A DNA stretch of 34,445 nt from Clostridiaceae bacterium UBA5444 (GCA_002426575.1 DIRE01000009.1:32546-66990); one strand, 5' to 3'. Shown: positions 8,870-17,692, counted from the first letter of the stretch. The notes: a model not told the origin generated them from the letters alone. Translations and numbers: made by a program.

Positions 8870-9520
8870 ATGTCTATATTAAAACTTGAGAATTTAACAT
8901 ATTCATATGATAGCAGCAAAACAAAGGTGTTAAATGATATTACCTATGAGTTCGAGAAAGGAAAGGTTTATGCAATTGTAGGAAAGTCAGGTGCAGGTAA
9001 AACGACACTGCTCTCACTTTTGTCGGGATTAACAACTCCTACATCAGGCAAGATTATGTTTGATAACAAAGATATTAGCAAGATAGATCGCTATAAATAC
9101 AGAAGTCAATGTGTAGGCGTTATTTTCCAAAGCTTTAATCTATTGCCTCACCTTACTGCTGTTGAAAATGTGGTATTATCTATGGATATATCTCATAAAA
9201 AGATAAAACACAAAAAAGAGAATGCATTATCTTTATTATCGAAAGTTGAAATAGATGAGAATAAAGCAAAACGCAGAATATTAAAGCTTTCTGGTGGAGA
9301 ACAGCAAAGGGTTGCAATTGCAAGAGCACTGTCATACAATCCAGATATTATTCTTGCAGATGAGCCTACTGGAAATCTTGATTTAGAAACTCAAGATGAG
9401 GTAATAAGCATTTTTAAAAAATTAGCTTATGAAGAGAGTAAATGCGTTATTATTGTAACTCATTCACCTACTGTTGCAGAAAGTGCTGATGAAAGGTATT
9501 TGCTTTCTTCTATAAATTGA
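8870..9520 (+). CDS. MacB/LolD-type ABC transporter ATP-binding protein
   Basis: A 216-residue ATPase, complete for this family: Walker A GKSGAGKTT (38-46), Q-loop FQSFNLLPHLTAVENV, signature LSGGEQQRVAIARAL, Walker B IILADEPTGNLD and H-loop VTHS. I chose ATG 8870 because AAGGGGG lies 7 nt upstream and just after the permease stop; an in-frame ATG at 8822 lies inside the permease gene and has no ribosome site. It is the energy subunit for the permease at 7297 and the last gene of the unit, followed by a strong terminator. Confidence 0.95.
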   Translation: MSILKLENLTYSYDSSKTKVLNDITYEFEKGKVYAIVGKSGAGKTTLLSLLSGLTTPTSGKIMFDNKDISKIDRYKYRSQCVGVIFQSFNLLPHLTAVENVVLSMDISHKKIKHKKENALSLLSKVEIDENKAKRRILKLSGGEQQRVAIARALSYNPDIILADEPTGNLDLETQDEVISIFKKLAYEESKCVIIVTHSPTVAESADERYLLSSIN

Positions 9521-9535
9521 GTAAACAAAAAAGTT

Positions 9536-9580
9536 AAAACAGCTTAGGCCATTGAAAGTTAATAGCTTAAGCTGTTTTTT
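9536..9580 (+). terminator. Intrinsic terminator after the ABC transporter unit
   Basis: AAAACAGCTTA (9536-9546) pairs with TAAGCTGTTTT (9568-9578), with an inner extension through GGCC/AGC bases, and the 3' arm runs into six T residues. It closes the regulator-kinase-transporter unit. Confidence 0.85.
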
Positions 9581-9590
9581 AATTTACTTT

Positions 9591-9619
9591 TTTACATAGT
9601 AATCCACTTATGATAGAAT
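9591..9619 (+). promoter_or_regulatory. Sigma-A-like promoter of the second AraC-GH39 gene
   Basis: TTTACA (9591-9596) and TAGAAT (9614-9619) are separated by 17 bp, 32 nt upstream of the chosen start codon at 9651. It lies directly after the terminator at 9536-9580, so this gene has its own transcript. Confidence 0.6.
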
Positions 9620-9650
9620 CTATATAAAAGTTATGGAGAAGAGGCTTTTG

Positions 9651-12167
9651 ATGATGTACAAGTACGAGCTTATCAATCATGAGGAAAGACTTCCTATAAA
9701 GATATTTTTGCATAACATAAATAAATATCCCATCCACTGGCATGAGGATATGGAGATTATTTTTGTGCTAAATGGCAGAATTAAAATAACTGAAGGACAT
9801 AAGGAATATGTGCTAAATGAAGATGATATTATACTTATAAACAGCAATGTTATGCATTCTAGTGAGTATATTGAACAAAATACTACACTCGTTATGCAAA
9901 TTGATACCATGTTTTTTAATAACTATATTGACAACTTTTCTGAGATTATATTTGATTGTAATACATTGTCAGGGGACGGAAAGGACAAACAGAGATTTGA
10001 CGATATACGAAATACACTTGCAAGGATAATGATGGTTGTTCATAAAAAAGATGGCGCCTATGTAGTAAAAGCCCAGGAGCTGATCTTTAAGCTTATAGGG
10101 CTTCTTATTTCTAATTTTCAGGTGGTGGAAAACAAACCTCTATTTGTAAAACCTAAAAAGCCTAATCAGCGATTGAAGCGGGTTGTGCAATATATAAATG
10201 AGCATTATATGGAGGATATATCCCTGCAGACAATAGCAGGCATAGAAGACTTAAGCCCACAATACATCTCAAAAACTTTTAAGGAAGGCATGGGAATATC
10301 CTTTATAAAGTACTTAACTTCGGTTCGGCTCAAAAAATCAATGGAAGGCTTGATATACACTAATAATAATGTACTAGATATTGCTATAGAATATGGCTTC
10401 CCCAACTCAAAATCATATTATAAAGCGTTTAAAGAGGCATTTTCCATGACACCAAGCGACTACAGGAAACTATACCAACAGACTCCCTATGATAGTTATG
10501 AGCAGGACAAATTGAACTATTTCAAGCTTAACCCTCATCAGGCATATAAACATCTTATAAAGTACCTACCATCTACTGATGATACACCTAGCGATACTCA
10601 AAAGAGGATTACTTATGAGCTTAGGGTTAACAAACCAGGGAGGAAATTAAAGCATACATGGAGTAAAATGATGACTTTTAGTCGTGCAGCAGAAGGCCTC
10701 AGGGCGGAATTTCAGAGGCAGATGATGGAGGTACAAAAAGAAATTCCTTTTGAATATGTGCGCTTTCATGGAATATTCAATGATGATATGATGGTGTATA
10801 ACGAATATGAAGATGGCACTCCATACTATAACTTCACTTATGTGGATGAGCTATTTGATTTCTTTATGAAATGCAATATAAAACCTTTTATAGAAGTAGG
10901 CTTTATGCCTGAAAAGCTTGCATCAAATAAGGATCAATATATTTTCTGGTGGAAGGGCAATGTAAGTTATCCAAATGAAATAAATAAATGGCTTGGTCTG
11001 GTTAAAGCTTTTATAATGCATTTAATACAGCGTTATGGAAGAGATGAGGTTTTAAGTTGGTATTTCGAGATTTGGAATGAACCAAACATAGACAATGTTT
11101 TTTGGTTTGAATCAAAGAAATGTTTCTTTGATTTCTTCAGCAAGACTTTTTTTGCAATAAAAAGTGTTGATCCAAATCTTAGGGTTGGAGGGCCTGCCGT
11201 GATAAGTGAAATATCTTCGGGGGCTACATGGTATGATGATTTTCTTCAATATGTTAAGAGCAATAATATAAATATAGATTTTTTTAGCTATCATGTTTAC
11301 CCGGTTATATATGATGAAGGCCAATCTATTAACTTCGATGATAAAAGTTTTGACAACCCAAGTGCGCTTTTAGGGGCTGCTAGTAAATATAAGATGGGTG
11401 GCAAAGACTTTATAATACAGCAGGCTAAACTGATGAAAGATAAGATAGATATGTATAATCTAAAAGATGTTGAAGTTCATATGACGGAGTTTAATAGCAG
11501 TGTAAGTTCAAGAGATTTGGTTCATGATACCTGTTTTATGGCTGCATTTTTGGTTCATAATATGCTTGGAATGTATGAATATGCGGATAGTTTGGGTTAT
11601 TGGACATTCACCGATATATTTGAAGAGTTTAAGGCAGGAGAGACTACCTTTCATGGAGGTTTTGGCTTTATAACCAATAATGGAATTAAGAAACCCCACT
11701 ATTATGCTTACTACCTACTAAATAAGCTTGGCAATGAAGTATTAGAACATGGTGAAAACTATATAATGACAAGGTCTAATACAGGTTACCAGATACTGCT
11801 TTATAATTACTGTCATTATGATGAACTGTATAGAAATCTTGAAACTTCTCAGTTAAGCATGTTAGATAGATACAATGTTTTCGAGAGCGGAGAGACTCAA
11901 AAGCTAAAGCTTATTATAAAAGGGCTAAAAAGCGGTGAATACATAATAAGGGTATATAAAATTGACAGGGAAAATGGTTCAGCCTATGATGAGTGGCTGA
12001 AAATGGGGGCTCCAAAGACCCTTTGCTCTATTGAAACAGACTGGATAAAAAGAAAATCATTACCCCAATATTATACAATGAATAAACAAGTTGATACTTG
12101 CATGGAAATAATAGAAGAGTTAAAGCCACATGGGGTCATGCTTATTGAGATTGTCAGCGAAAGCTGA
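9651..12167 (+). CDS. AraC-family regulator fused to a GH39 glycoside hydrolase domain (copy 2)
   Basis: An 838-residue paralogue of the protein encoded at 2371, colinear throughout. It has an N-terminal cupin (IHWHEDMEIIFVLNG), paired AraC helix-turn-helix motifs (SLQTIAGIEDLSPQYISKTF and VLDIAIEYGFPNSK), a short linker and a GH39 barrel with acid/base Glu477 in FEIWNEPN and nucleophile Glu613 in HMTEFN. No signal peptide is present. ATG 9651 is preferred over ATG 9633 because GGAGAAGAGG precedes it and its N-terminus aligns with copy 1. The DNA-recognition helices differ clearly from copy 1, whereas the catalytic blocks are close, so the two may read different operators but bind related sugars. 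It sits just upstream of the glycosidase operon at 12395, its most likely target. Confidence 0.9.
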   Translation: MMYKYELINHEERLPIKIFLHNINKYPIHWHEDMEIIFVLNGRIKITEGHKEYVLNEDDIILINSNVMHSSEYIEQNTTLVMQIDTMFFNNYIDNFSEIIFDCNTLSGDGKDKQRFDDIRNTLARIMMVVHKKDGAYVVKAQELIFKLIGLLISNFQVVENKPLFVKPKKPNQRLKRVVQYINEHYMEDISLQTIAGIEDLSPQYISKTFKEGMGISFIKYLTSVRLKKSMEGLIYTNNNVLDIAIEYGFPNSKSYYKAFKEAFSMTPSDYRKLYQQTPYDSYEQDKLNYFKLNPHQAYKHLIKYLPSTDDTPSDTQKRITYELRVNKPGRKLKHTWSKMMTFSRAAEGLRAEFQRQMMEVQKEIPFEYVRFHGIFNDDMMVYNEYEDGTPYYNFTYVDELFDFFMKCNIKPFIEVGFMPEKLASNKDQYIFWWKGNVSYPNEINKWLGLVKAFIMHLIQRYGRDEVLSWYFEIWNEPNIDNVFWFESKKCFFDFFSKTFFAIKSVDPNLRVGGPAVISEISSGATWYDDFLQYVKSNNINIDFFSYHVYPVIYDEGQSINFDDKSFDNPSALLGAASKYKMGGKDFIIQQAKLMKDKIDMYNLKDVEVHMTEFNSSVSSRDLVHDTCFMAAFLVHNMLGMYEYADSLGYWTFTDIFEEFKAGETTFHGGFGFITNNGIKKPHYYAYYLLNKLGNEVLEHGENYIMTRSNTGYQILLYNYCHYDELYRNLETSQLSMLDRYNVFESGETQKLKLIIKGLKSGEYIIRVYKIDRENGSAYDEWLKMGAPKTLCSIETDWIKRKSLPQYYTMNKQVDTCMEIIEELKPHGVMLIEIVSES

Positions 12168-12173
12168 CTTTTT
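12153..12173 (+). terminator. Compact terminator overlapping the stop codon of the second AraC-GH39 gene
   Basis: GTCAGC (12153-12158) and GCTGAC (12163-12168) pair around a GAAA tetraloop, followed by five T residues. The stem contains the last codons and the TGA stop (12165-12167). It separates the regulator gene from the operon promoter downstream. Confidence 0.75.
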
Positions 12174-12308
12174 CTATGCCATTTTTTAATATTATAAATT
12201 AACTGTTACCTCATTAGTTGGGTAAATAATACAAAGGGCAATAAAAAAGGACATAAAACTTATTAATAATTGGGATGAAGTATTTTTTAAGAATTGTTAA
12301 ACTATTAA

Positions 12309-12334
12309 TATAATTCATATAACTTTGCAAAGTT
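12309..12334 (+). promoter_or_regulatory. Promoter with 14-bp palindromic operator candidate for the glycosidase operon
   Basis: A perfect -10 TATAAT (12309-12314) with a weak upstream -35 is followed, 6 nt later, by the perfect palindrome AACTTTGCAAAGTT (12321-12334), which would cover the transcription start. A dimeric repressor at this place would block initiation. It does not match the catabolite-repression cre consensus. The rest of the 12174-12394 spacer is AT-rich, with no other structure seen. Confidence 0.5.
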
Positions 12335-12394
12335 TATATTCTATGATAATGGTATTTAGCCAGCATAAGTATGTTTATAAGGAAGGCGAAAATT

Positions 12395-14095
12395 ATGATA
12401 GACCTAAAAGGCAAGCCATTTTACATTAGCGATGAGGATATTGCATGGGTAGAGAATACACTGTCTACTATGAATTTAACTGAAAAAGTGGGGCAGCTTT
12501 TTTGTCCTATTGGTATTACTGATGATGAGAAAGTTTTAAAGCAGATTTTAGACGATATAAAGCCTTGTGGAATTATGTTTAGAGCAGATGAAGGACGTTT
12601 AGTACAGAAAACCCACCGTTTTTTGCAGGACAATTCTAAGATTCCGCTTCTTATTGCTGCCAATCTTGAAGCTGGTGGAAACGGAACTGCTACTGATGGT
12701 ACAAAATATAGCAATCAGATGGGGGTGGCTGCAGCAGATGATGAAGACTATGCATACAAGCTGGGGCTAATAGCTGGCAGGGAAGGACGCGCCGTCGGTG
12801 TCAATTGGGCATTTGCTCCGGTTTGCGATATTGATTATAATTTTCATAACCCAATAACAAATACACGCACATATGGTTCAGATCCTGAGCGTGTGCTGCG
12901 TATGGCTCGTTCATATATGAGGGGCATCCATGAGTGCGGCCTTACGGTATCTGTTAAGCATTTCCCAGGCGATGGGGTTGACGGCCGCGACCAGCACCTT
13001 TTAACTTCGGTAAACTCTCTATCTACTGATGAGTGGGATGAAAGCTACGGTAAGGTATACAAAGGCATGATTGAGGATGGAGCAATGACATTTATGGTGG
13101 GGCATATTATGCAGCCTGCATATTCACGCAAATTGCGCCCTAATATAAAAGATGAGGAAATTATGCCTGCAACACTTTCACCAGAACTTCTAAATGGACT
13201 TTTAAGAGAAAAACTTGGATTTAATGGTTTGATAGTTACTGATGCATCGCTGATGGCGGGATTTACTCAGGCTATGAGGCGAGAGGATGCTGTACCTTAC
13301 GCAATTGCAGCAGGTTGTGATGTTTTCCTTTTCAATCAGGATATACAAGAAGATTTCGAGTTTATGATGAATGGGATACAAAGAGGGATACTTACACCAG
13401 AGCGTATTGATGAGGCAGTAACTAGGATTCTTGCTCTTAAAGCCGCTCTTAAGCTGCATAAGCAAAAGGAGGAAGGCATTTTAGTACCTAATGAGGACGC
13501 TCTTAGCATTTTGCAGTGTGAGGAACATATGAAATGGGCTGCAGAATGTGCCGATAAAGCTGTTACACTGGTTAAAGATACTCAAAGCCTGCTCCCAATA
13601 TCTCCTAAGAAATACAAGAGGGTAATGCTTTATGTATTAGGTGATCAAGAGGGATTTTTAGGAGGCATGCCAATATCTGATGAGTTTATAAAGCTTCTGC
13701 AAAAGGAAGGCTTTGATGTTCATAAATTTGATAGTACAAATATTGATTTTAATTTGCTTATGCAGCCTGTAAATGAATTTGCTAAAAAATATGATCTGGT
13801 TATTTATCTTGCAAACCTCGAAACTGCAAGCAACCAGACCACGGTGAGGATTACATGGACTCCACCCATGGGGCTTGACATTCCTAAATACTTAAATGAA
13901 GTTCCTGTAATGTTTATTTCTGTCGCTAATCCATATCATTTGCAGGATGTCCCTAGGGTAAAGACTTTTATTAATGCCTATACATCAAGCCCAATAGTTA
14001 TAAAGGCGGTAGTTGATAAAATAATGGGAAGATCAGAGTTTAGAGGAGTAAGCCCGATTGATCCTTTCTGTGGATATTGGGAAGCGAAGTTGTAG
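12395..14095 (+). CDS. Glycoside hydrolase family 3 protein with NagZ-like active-site dyad
   Basis: A 566-residue cytoplasmic GH3 enzyme. The N-terminal barrel carries substrate-binding KHFPGDG (188-194), then RDQH with Asp199 and His201, the Asp-x-His acid/base dyad typical of the NagZ (beta-N-acetylglucosaminidase) subgroup, and the nucleophile Asp283 in GLIVTDASLM. A C-terminal alpha/beta sandwich (about 390-560) follows; there is no fibronectin-like domain. The usual NagZ loop reads KHFPGHG, so Asp replacing the second His is a variation. The start at ATG 12395 has GGAAGG 8 nt upstream; an ATG at 12371 would add eight residues. It is the first gene of the operon. Activity on N-acetylhexosaminides or other beta-glycosides cannot be decided from sequence. 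Confidence 0.88.
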   Translation: MIDLKGKPFYISDEDIAWVENTLSTMNLTEKVGQLFCPIGITDDEKVLKQILDDIKPCGIMFRADEGRLVQKTHRFLQDNSKIPLLIAANLEAGGNGTATDGTKYSNQMGVAAADDEDYAYKLGLIAGREGRAVGVNWAFAPVCDIDYNFHNPITNTRTYGSDPERVLRMARSYMRGIHECGLTVSVKHFPGDGVDGRDQHLLTSVNSLSTDEWDESYGKVYKGMIEDGAMTFMVGHIMQPAYSRKLRPNIKDEEIMPATLSPELLNGLLREKLGFNGLIVTDASLMAGFTQAMRREDAVPYAIAAGCDVFLFNQDIQEDFEFMMNGIQRGILTPERIDEAVTRILALKAALKLHKQKEEGILVPNEDALSILQCEEHMKWAAECADKAVTLVKDTQSLLPISPKKYKRVMLYVLGDQEGFLGGMPISDEFIKLLQKEGFDVHKFDSTNIDFNLLMQPVNEFAKKYDLVIYLANLETASNQTTVRITWTPPMGLDIPKYLNEVPVMFISVANPYHLQDVPRVKTFINAYTSSPIVIKAVVDKIMGRSEFRGVSPIDPFCGYWEAKL

Positions 14096-14137
14096 GTAAA
14101 GGTAAGAGGTAAAAATAATAGAGAGGGGATTATTATT

Positions 14138-15271
14138 ATGAAAAGAAAGTATGAACTTAATCTATTGGAAAATATTAAGAAGAACCAGAGAGAGGTTGAA
14201 TATGAGGGGGTTAAAGTATTAGTTAAACCTATCCCTGAGGGGGGAGAACCTGGCGACATGGATCCAAGGATTTATAAATCAATGAAGGACATGTTGATGC
14301 TTATGAAGTTTAAGCCAAAGAAAAAGAAAAAGCCTGAGACGGCTTTAGAGCAGATTTTACCCCTTAGAAAGATGTTCAACGGCGTGAAGAGCATTCCCAT
14401 TGCAGATGAAGGTATAGAAACAACCCATCTAACGGTTGAAAGCACGGAAGGGTATCAGGTTCCTGTTCGCATGTATAAACGTGAAAATGCAGGCGAAAAT
14501 CTGCCTATTTATGTATATTATCATGGCGGCGGTTTTTTTGGTGGCTCTCCTGACGTTGTAGAGCAGATGTGCAAGGTAGTTGTTCAGAATTTAGACTGTG
14601 TTGCTTTTAACATTGACTATAGACTCTGCCCAGAGAATTGCTACCCAGAGCCATTTGATGATTGTTTCTTAGCAACAAAATGGATATATGATAATGCTGA
14701 AAGCTTTGGCGGTAACAAAGATAGAATCGCAGTTTCAGGGGATAGTGCAGGGGGAAACCTTGCTGCCGCAATAACGATGAAGGATAAAACGGAAGGCTAT
14801 AATATGGTAAAGATGCAGGCACTTATTTATCCTGCTACTAATGTATCTAATAAGCATACAAAGTATTTTAAGGGAGCAGATCCATCCAAGTATCAATGCA
14901 GTAAAAGGCATGAAAAAGTGTTTAATGAAAGTCAGGCCATGATGGGGTCAATGCTCGGGGCAGATGGAGACAGTGGTAACTTTTTAAATGATGTCTATCT
15001 TCAAGGAAAAGAAGACCCAAACAATATCTATATTTCACCAGTATTTGGGGATCTAACTAAACTTCCTCCAACCATATTGATTTTTGGAGAACATGATTTC
15101 CTAGTATTTGATAACTTTGCTTATGCTCAAAGCCTTACAGAAGTAAATAACAAGCTTAAGACGGTTGTATACAGAGGACTAGGGCATGGATTTGCTGACC
15201 AGATTGGTGTAATGCCTCAGGCAGAAGACTGTATGATCGAGATAGCAAATTACATGAAAGAGGTACTATAG
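14138..15271 (+). CDS. HSL-family alpha/beta hydrolase (acetyl-esterase type)
   Basis: A 377-residue hydrolase with the oxyanion-hole motif HGGG (129-132), nucleophile Ser203 in GDSAGG, acid Asp320 in FGEHDFLVFDNF and His350 in GLGHGF, a complete hormone-sensitive-lipase-type triad. The first 80 residues are a charged extension with KPKKKKKPE near 59-67, longer than the usual cap region. There is no signal peptide, so it acts in the cytoplasm. GAGAGGGG precedes the ATG at 14138. Between two GH3 genes and a sugar symporter it most likely removes acyl (for example acetyl) groups from imported oligosaccharides; the exact ester is unknown. Confidence 0.9.
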   Translation: MKRKYELNLLENIKKNQREVEYEGVKVLVKPIPEGGEPGDMDPRIYKSMKDMLMLMKFKPKKKKKPETALEQILPLRKMFNGVKSIPIADEGIETTHLTVESTEGYQVPVRMYKRENAGENLPIYVYYHGGGFFGGSPDVVEQMCKVVVQNLDCVAFNIDYRLCPENCYPEPFDDCFLATKWIYDNAESFGGNKDRIAVSGDSAGGNLAAAITMKDKTEGYNMVKMQALIYPATNVSNKHTKYFKGADPSKYQCSKRHEKVFNESQAMMGSMLGADGDSGNFLNDVYLQGKEDPNNIYISPVFGDLTKLPPTILIFGEHDFLVFDNFAYAQSLTEVNNKLKTVVYRGLGHGFADQIGVMPQAEDCMIEIANYMKEVL

Positions 15272-15285
15272 AGAGGGGTTTAACC

Positions 15286-16677
15286 ATGGAAAACGATAAT
15301 AAGTATGTAGAGAAAATAGGCGTAGGCGAAAAACTTGCTTATGGATCTGGTGATTTGGCAAGCAACCTTGTACTTGTGCTCACAGGGACTTTTATCACTT
15401 TCTTTTATACAGATGCCCTTGGGCTAAATGTGGCTATTGTTGGTACTCTTGTGCTAGTATCTAGGATACTTGACGGTATCTCTGATGTGTTTATGGGCTT
15501 TATTATGGATAAAACCAAGTCTAAGCATGGAAAGGCAAGGCCATGGATGCTATGGCTTGCCATTCCTTTTGGTATAAGTACTGTACTACTCTTCACAGTT
15601 CCTAATCTAGGGGATGTTGGCAAATACATTTATGTTTTCCTTACTTATAATATAAACACAACATTTCTATATACCGCTATTAATATTCCTTACGGTGCAC
15701 TAAACTCTTTGATGACTAGAGATCAAGACCAGCGTGCAAATATAAATATTTTTAGAATGGTAATGGCGCAGGTTGGGGGCCTTGCTATCAATGCGTTTAC
15801 AATGCCTCTTATAAATACTGTGGGGGGTTCTACAAACCAATTGGCATGGGTTATTGTTTCGTGTATTTATGGTGTTGCTGCAGCATTGCTGTTTTTGCTT
15901 TGCTTCTTTAATACAAAAGAGAGGGTTAACATTGCGACACCTGCAGATAAGCAAATTGGCTTTGGTAAAACCTTAAAGCTTCTTTTCCAAAACAAATATT
16001 GGCTTATTATCTGCGGTATTTGGATTGTAAGCGTTCTAGGAATGTCCATAGGGGGAACTGTTGGGGTGTATTATGCAAAATATATTTTGTCTGATGAAAG
16101 CCTTTTTGGCTATTTGTATGTTGTTGAAGCGGGGACATCCCTTGTACTTATGATGACCGCAATAATGCCGCTAATAAAGAAATTTGGTAAAAGGAATGTT
16201 GCTTTTGTAGGTTCAATTATATCTTTGATTGGACAAATACTTATGCTTGTAAATCCTACATCAGTAAGCTGGTTGGTATTTTGCTTTGTGGTGAAGGGTT
16301 TTGGAAGTGCTCCACTTATGGGAACATTATTTGCCATGGTTGCAGATACCATTGAATATGGTGAGTGGAAAACCGGCACAAGGATTGAAGGGATGCTATA
16401 TAGTGCCACCACATTTGGAGCTAAGGTAGGCGGTGGATTAGGCATGGTAATTGCAACAACTATATTAGGGTCAGCAGGCTATGATGGGACTCTTATAACT
16501 CAGAGTGCCCCAGCACTACAGGCAATTTCAAACCTATATTTAATTGCACCCATAATTTTTTTGGCATTGGTTCCTATTTTATACTGGTTCTACGGTCTAG
16601 ATAAGCAGTATCCTCAAATAATGAAAGATCTTGAAAAAAGAGAGGCTAATTCAAAACGAAAGGTTAAAAATGCTTAA
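15286..16677 (+). CDS. GPH-family sugar:cation symporter (MelB/XynP type)
   Basis: A 463-residue transporter with about twelve membrane helices. Family marks are the N-terminal YGSGDLASNLV, the DGISDVFMGFIMDKT stretch followed by SKHGKARPWMLW (the conserved loop 2-3 signature of glycoside-pentoside-hexuronide symporters), and GTLFAMVADTIEYGEWKTG in the second half, as in XynP and YicJ relatives. It starts 14 nt after the esterase stop with ribosome site GAGAGGGG, so the two are cotranscribed. It is the probable entry route for short xylosides or glucosides that the intracellular GH3, GH39 and esterase enzymes process. Confidence 0.94.
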   Translation: MENDNKYVEKIGVGEKLAYGSGDLASNLVLVLTGTFITFFYTDALGLNVAIVGTLVLVSRILDGISDVFMGFIMDKTKSKHGKARPWMLWLAIPFGISTVLLFTVPNLGDVGKYIYVFLTYNINTTFLYTAINIPYGALNSLMTRDQDQRANINIFRMVMAQVGGLAINAFTMPLINTVGGSTNQLAWVIVSCIYGVAAALLFLLCFFNTKERVNIATPADKQIGFGKTLKLLFQNKYWLIICGIWIVSVLGMSIGGTVGVYYAKYILSDESLFGYLYVVEAGTSLVLMMTAIMPLIKKFGKRNVAFVGSIISLIGQILMLVNPTSVSWLVFCFVVKGFGSAPLMGTLFAMVADTIEYGEWKTGTRIEGMLYSATTFGAKVGGGLGMVIATTILGSAGYDGTLITQSAPALQAISNLYLIAPIIFLALVPILYWFYGLDKQYPQIMKDLEKREANSKRKVKNA

Positions 16678-16752
16678 TTTTAAGTAATAGACCCATGGCA
16701 TGCATTGTATTGGCAGAATCATAAATAATCTTTTAAAATGGGAGGAAAATGT

Positions 16753-17646
16753 ATGGCTCGAAAGTCCGTAAGGAATATAACGTTATTTATTATAACATGG
16801 ATAACTTTAGCATTAGTCTTTGCCTTCACTGACCTTAGAATATCAAATGCTCTTATAAATCAGCAATCGGGTTGGGTTCGTGTTTTAGATATTTTCGGAG
16901 AACATCCTGCAATGATTATTGCTTTTGCATCGGCTAACATTCTATTTAGTTTAGCTAGATGCGAAAAGACTGTAAAAAAGGTATTCATGTGGGTTATCAA
17001 TGGCATTTTAATGCTCCTAACTGGCTATATGATGGTAGCAATGGTCATATACAGAATATCTGAATCCCAGCCTTCGAGCATGCAAAACATTATTGCATTT
17101 GTTTGTATAATAATTGCAGTAATTATTATACAGATTCTTTTGACAAAGGTTTCCTATGAAAGGCTAAATGAGTTTAGGAGGGCTGCGCTTATAAGCATAG
17201 TAACCGTGTTTGCTGTCAATACTTTGCAAAATATTATTAAACCTATCTGGGGCAGGGCAAGGCCAAGAGAGCTATTTGCTGATCAATCGAATTTTTCCCC
17301 ATGGTATCGCCCTCAGCATTTCCCTGAAGGGCAATCATTTCCTTCTGGACATGCGGGGAATGGGTTTTCTGCTTTGCTTTTAGTTTTATTTGCAGAAAAG
17401 TATAGCGAAAAATCTGCAAAGTGGGCATACGTATTTGGCATCTTCTGGGGCATACTGATATCTGTAAGCAGAGTCGTTATAGGGGCTCACTTCCCGTCAG
17501 ATGTACTCTTTGGAGGTTTTATTGCTATTTCGGTTATTTATATTAACACTCGTATTTTTAAAGAGGATGCTATTGTGGAAACTGCTTCTAAGGCAGAATA
17601 TACTCAGATTATAGAGGATTCACATAAGCATAATAATGTAAGATAA
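16753..17646 (+). CDS. PAP2-superfamily membrane phosphatase
   Basis: A 297-residue protein with about six membrane helices and the full PAP2 signature: KPIWGRARP (163-171), PSGH (197-200) and SRVVIGAHFPSD (239-250). It starts at ATG 16753 with GGGAGG 7 nt upstream; the in-frame ATG at 16738 precedes that ribosome site. Family members dephosphorylate phosphatidic acid or undecaprenyl pyrophosphate. Its place within a glycoside-utilisation operon is unusual. It could act on lipid carriers, as BcrC does, and so relate to the Bce-type module in this window, or simply be a passenger. Function in this context is inference. Confidence 0.9.
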   Translation: MARKSVRNITLFIITWITLALVFAFTDLRISNALINQQSGWVRVLDIFGEHPAMIIAFASANILFSLARCEKTVKKVFMWVINGILMLLTGYMMVAMVIYRISESQPSSMQNIIAFVCIIIAVIIIQILLTKVSYERLNEFRRAALISIVTVFAVNTLQNIIKPIWGRARPRELFADQSNFSPWYRPQHFPEGQSFPSGHAGNGFSALLLVLFAEKYSEKSAKWAYVFGIFWGILISVSRVVIGAHFPSDVLFGGFIAISVIYINTRIFKEDAIVETASKAEYTQIIEDSHKHNNVR

Positions 17647-17692
17647 TAGCATAAGAATTAGCAAATATTAATGCAAGGAGGTTTTAATTATT

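Noticed and set aside
16110..16445. A 111-codon open frame on the minus strand opposite the sugar symporter gene.
   Set aside because: It is antisense to a well-conserved transporter, lacks a ribosome site, and its composition is that of a shadow frame. The same holds for other antisense frames over the GH39, GH3 and ger genes.
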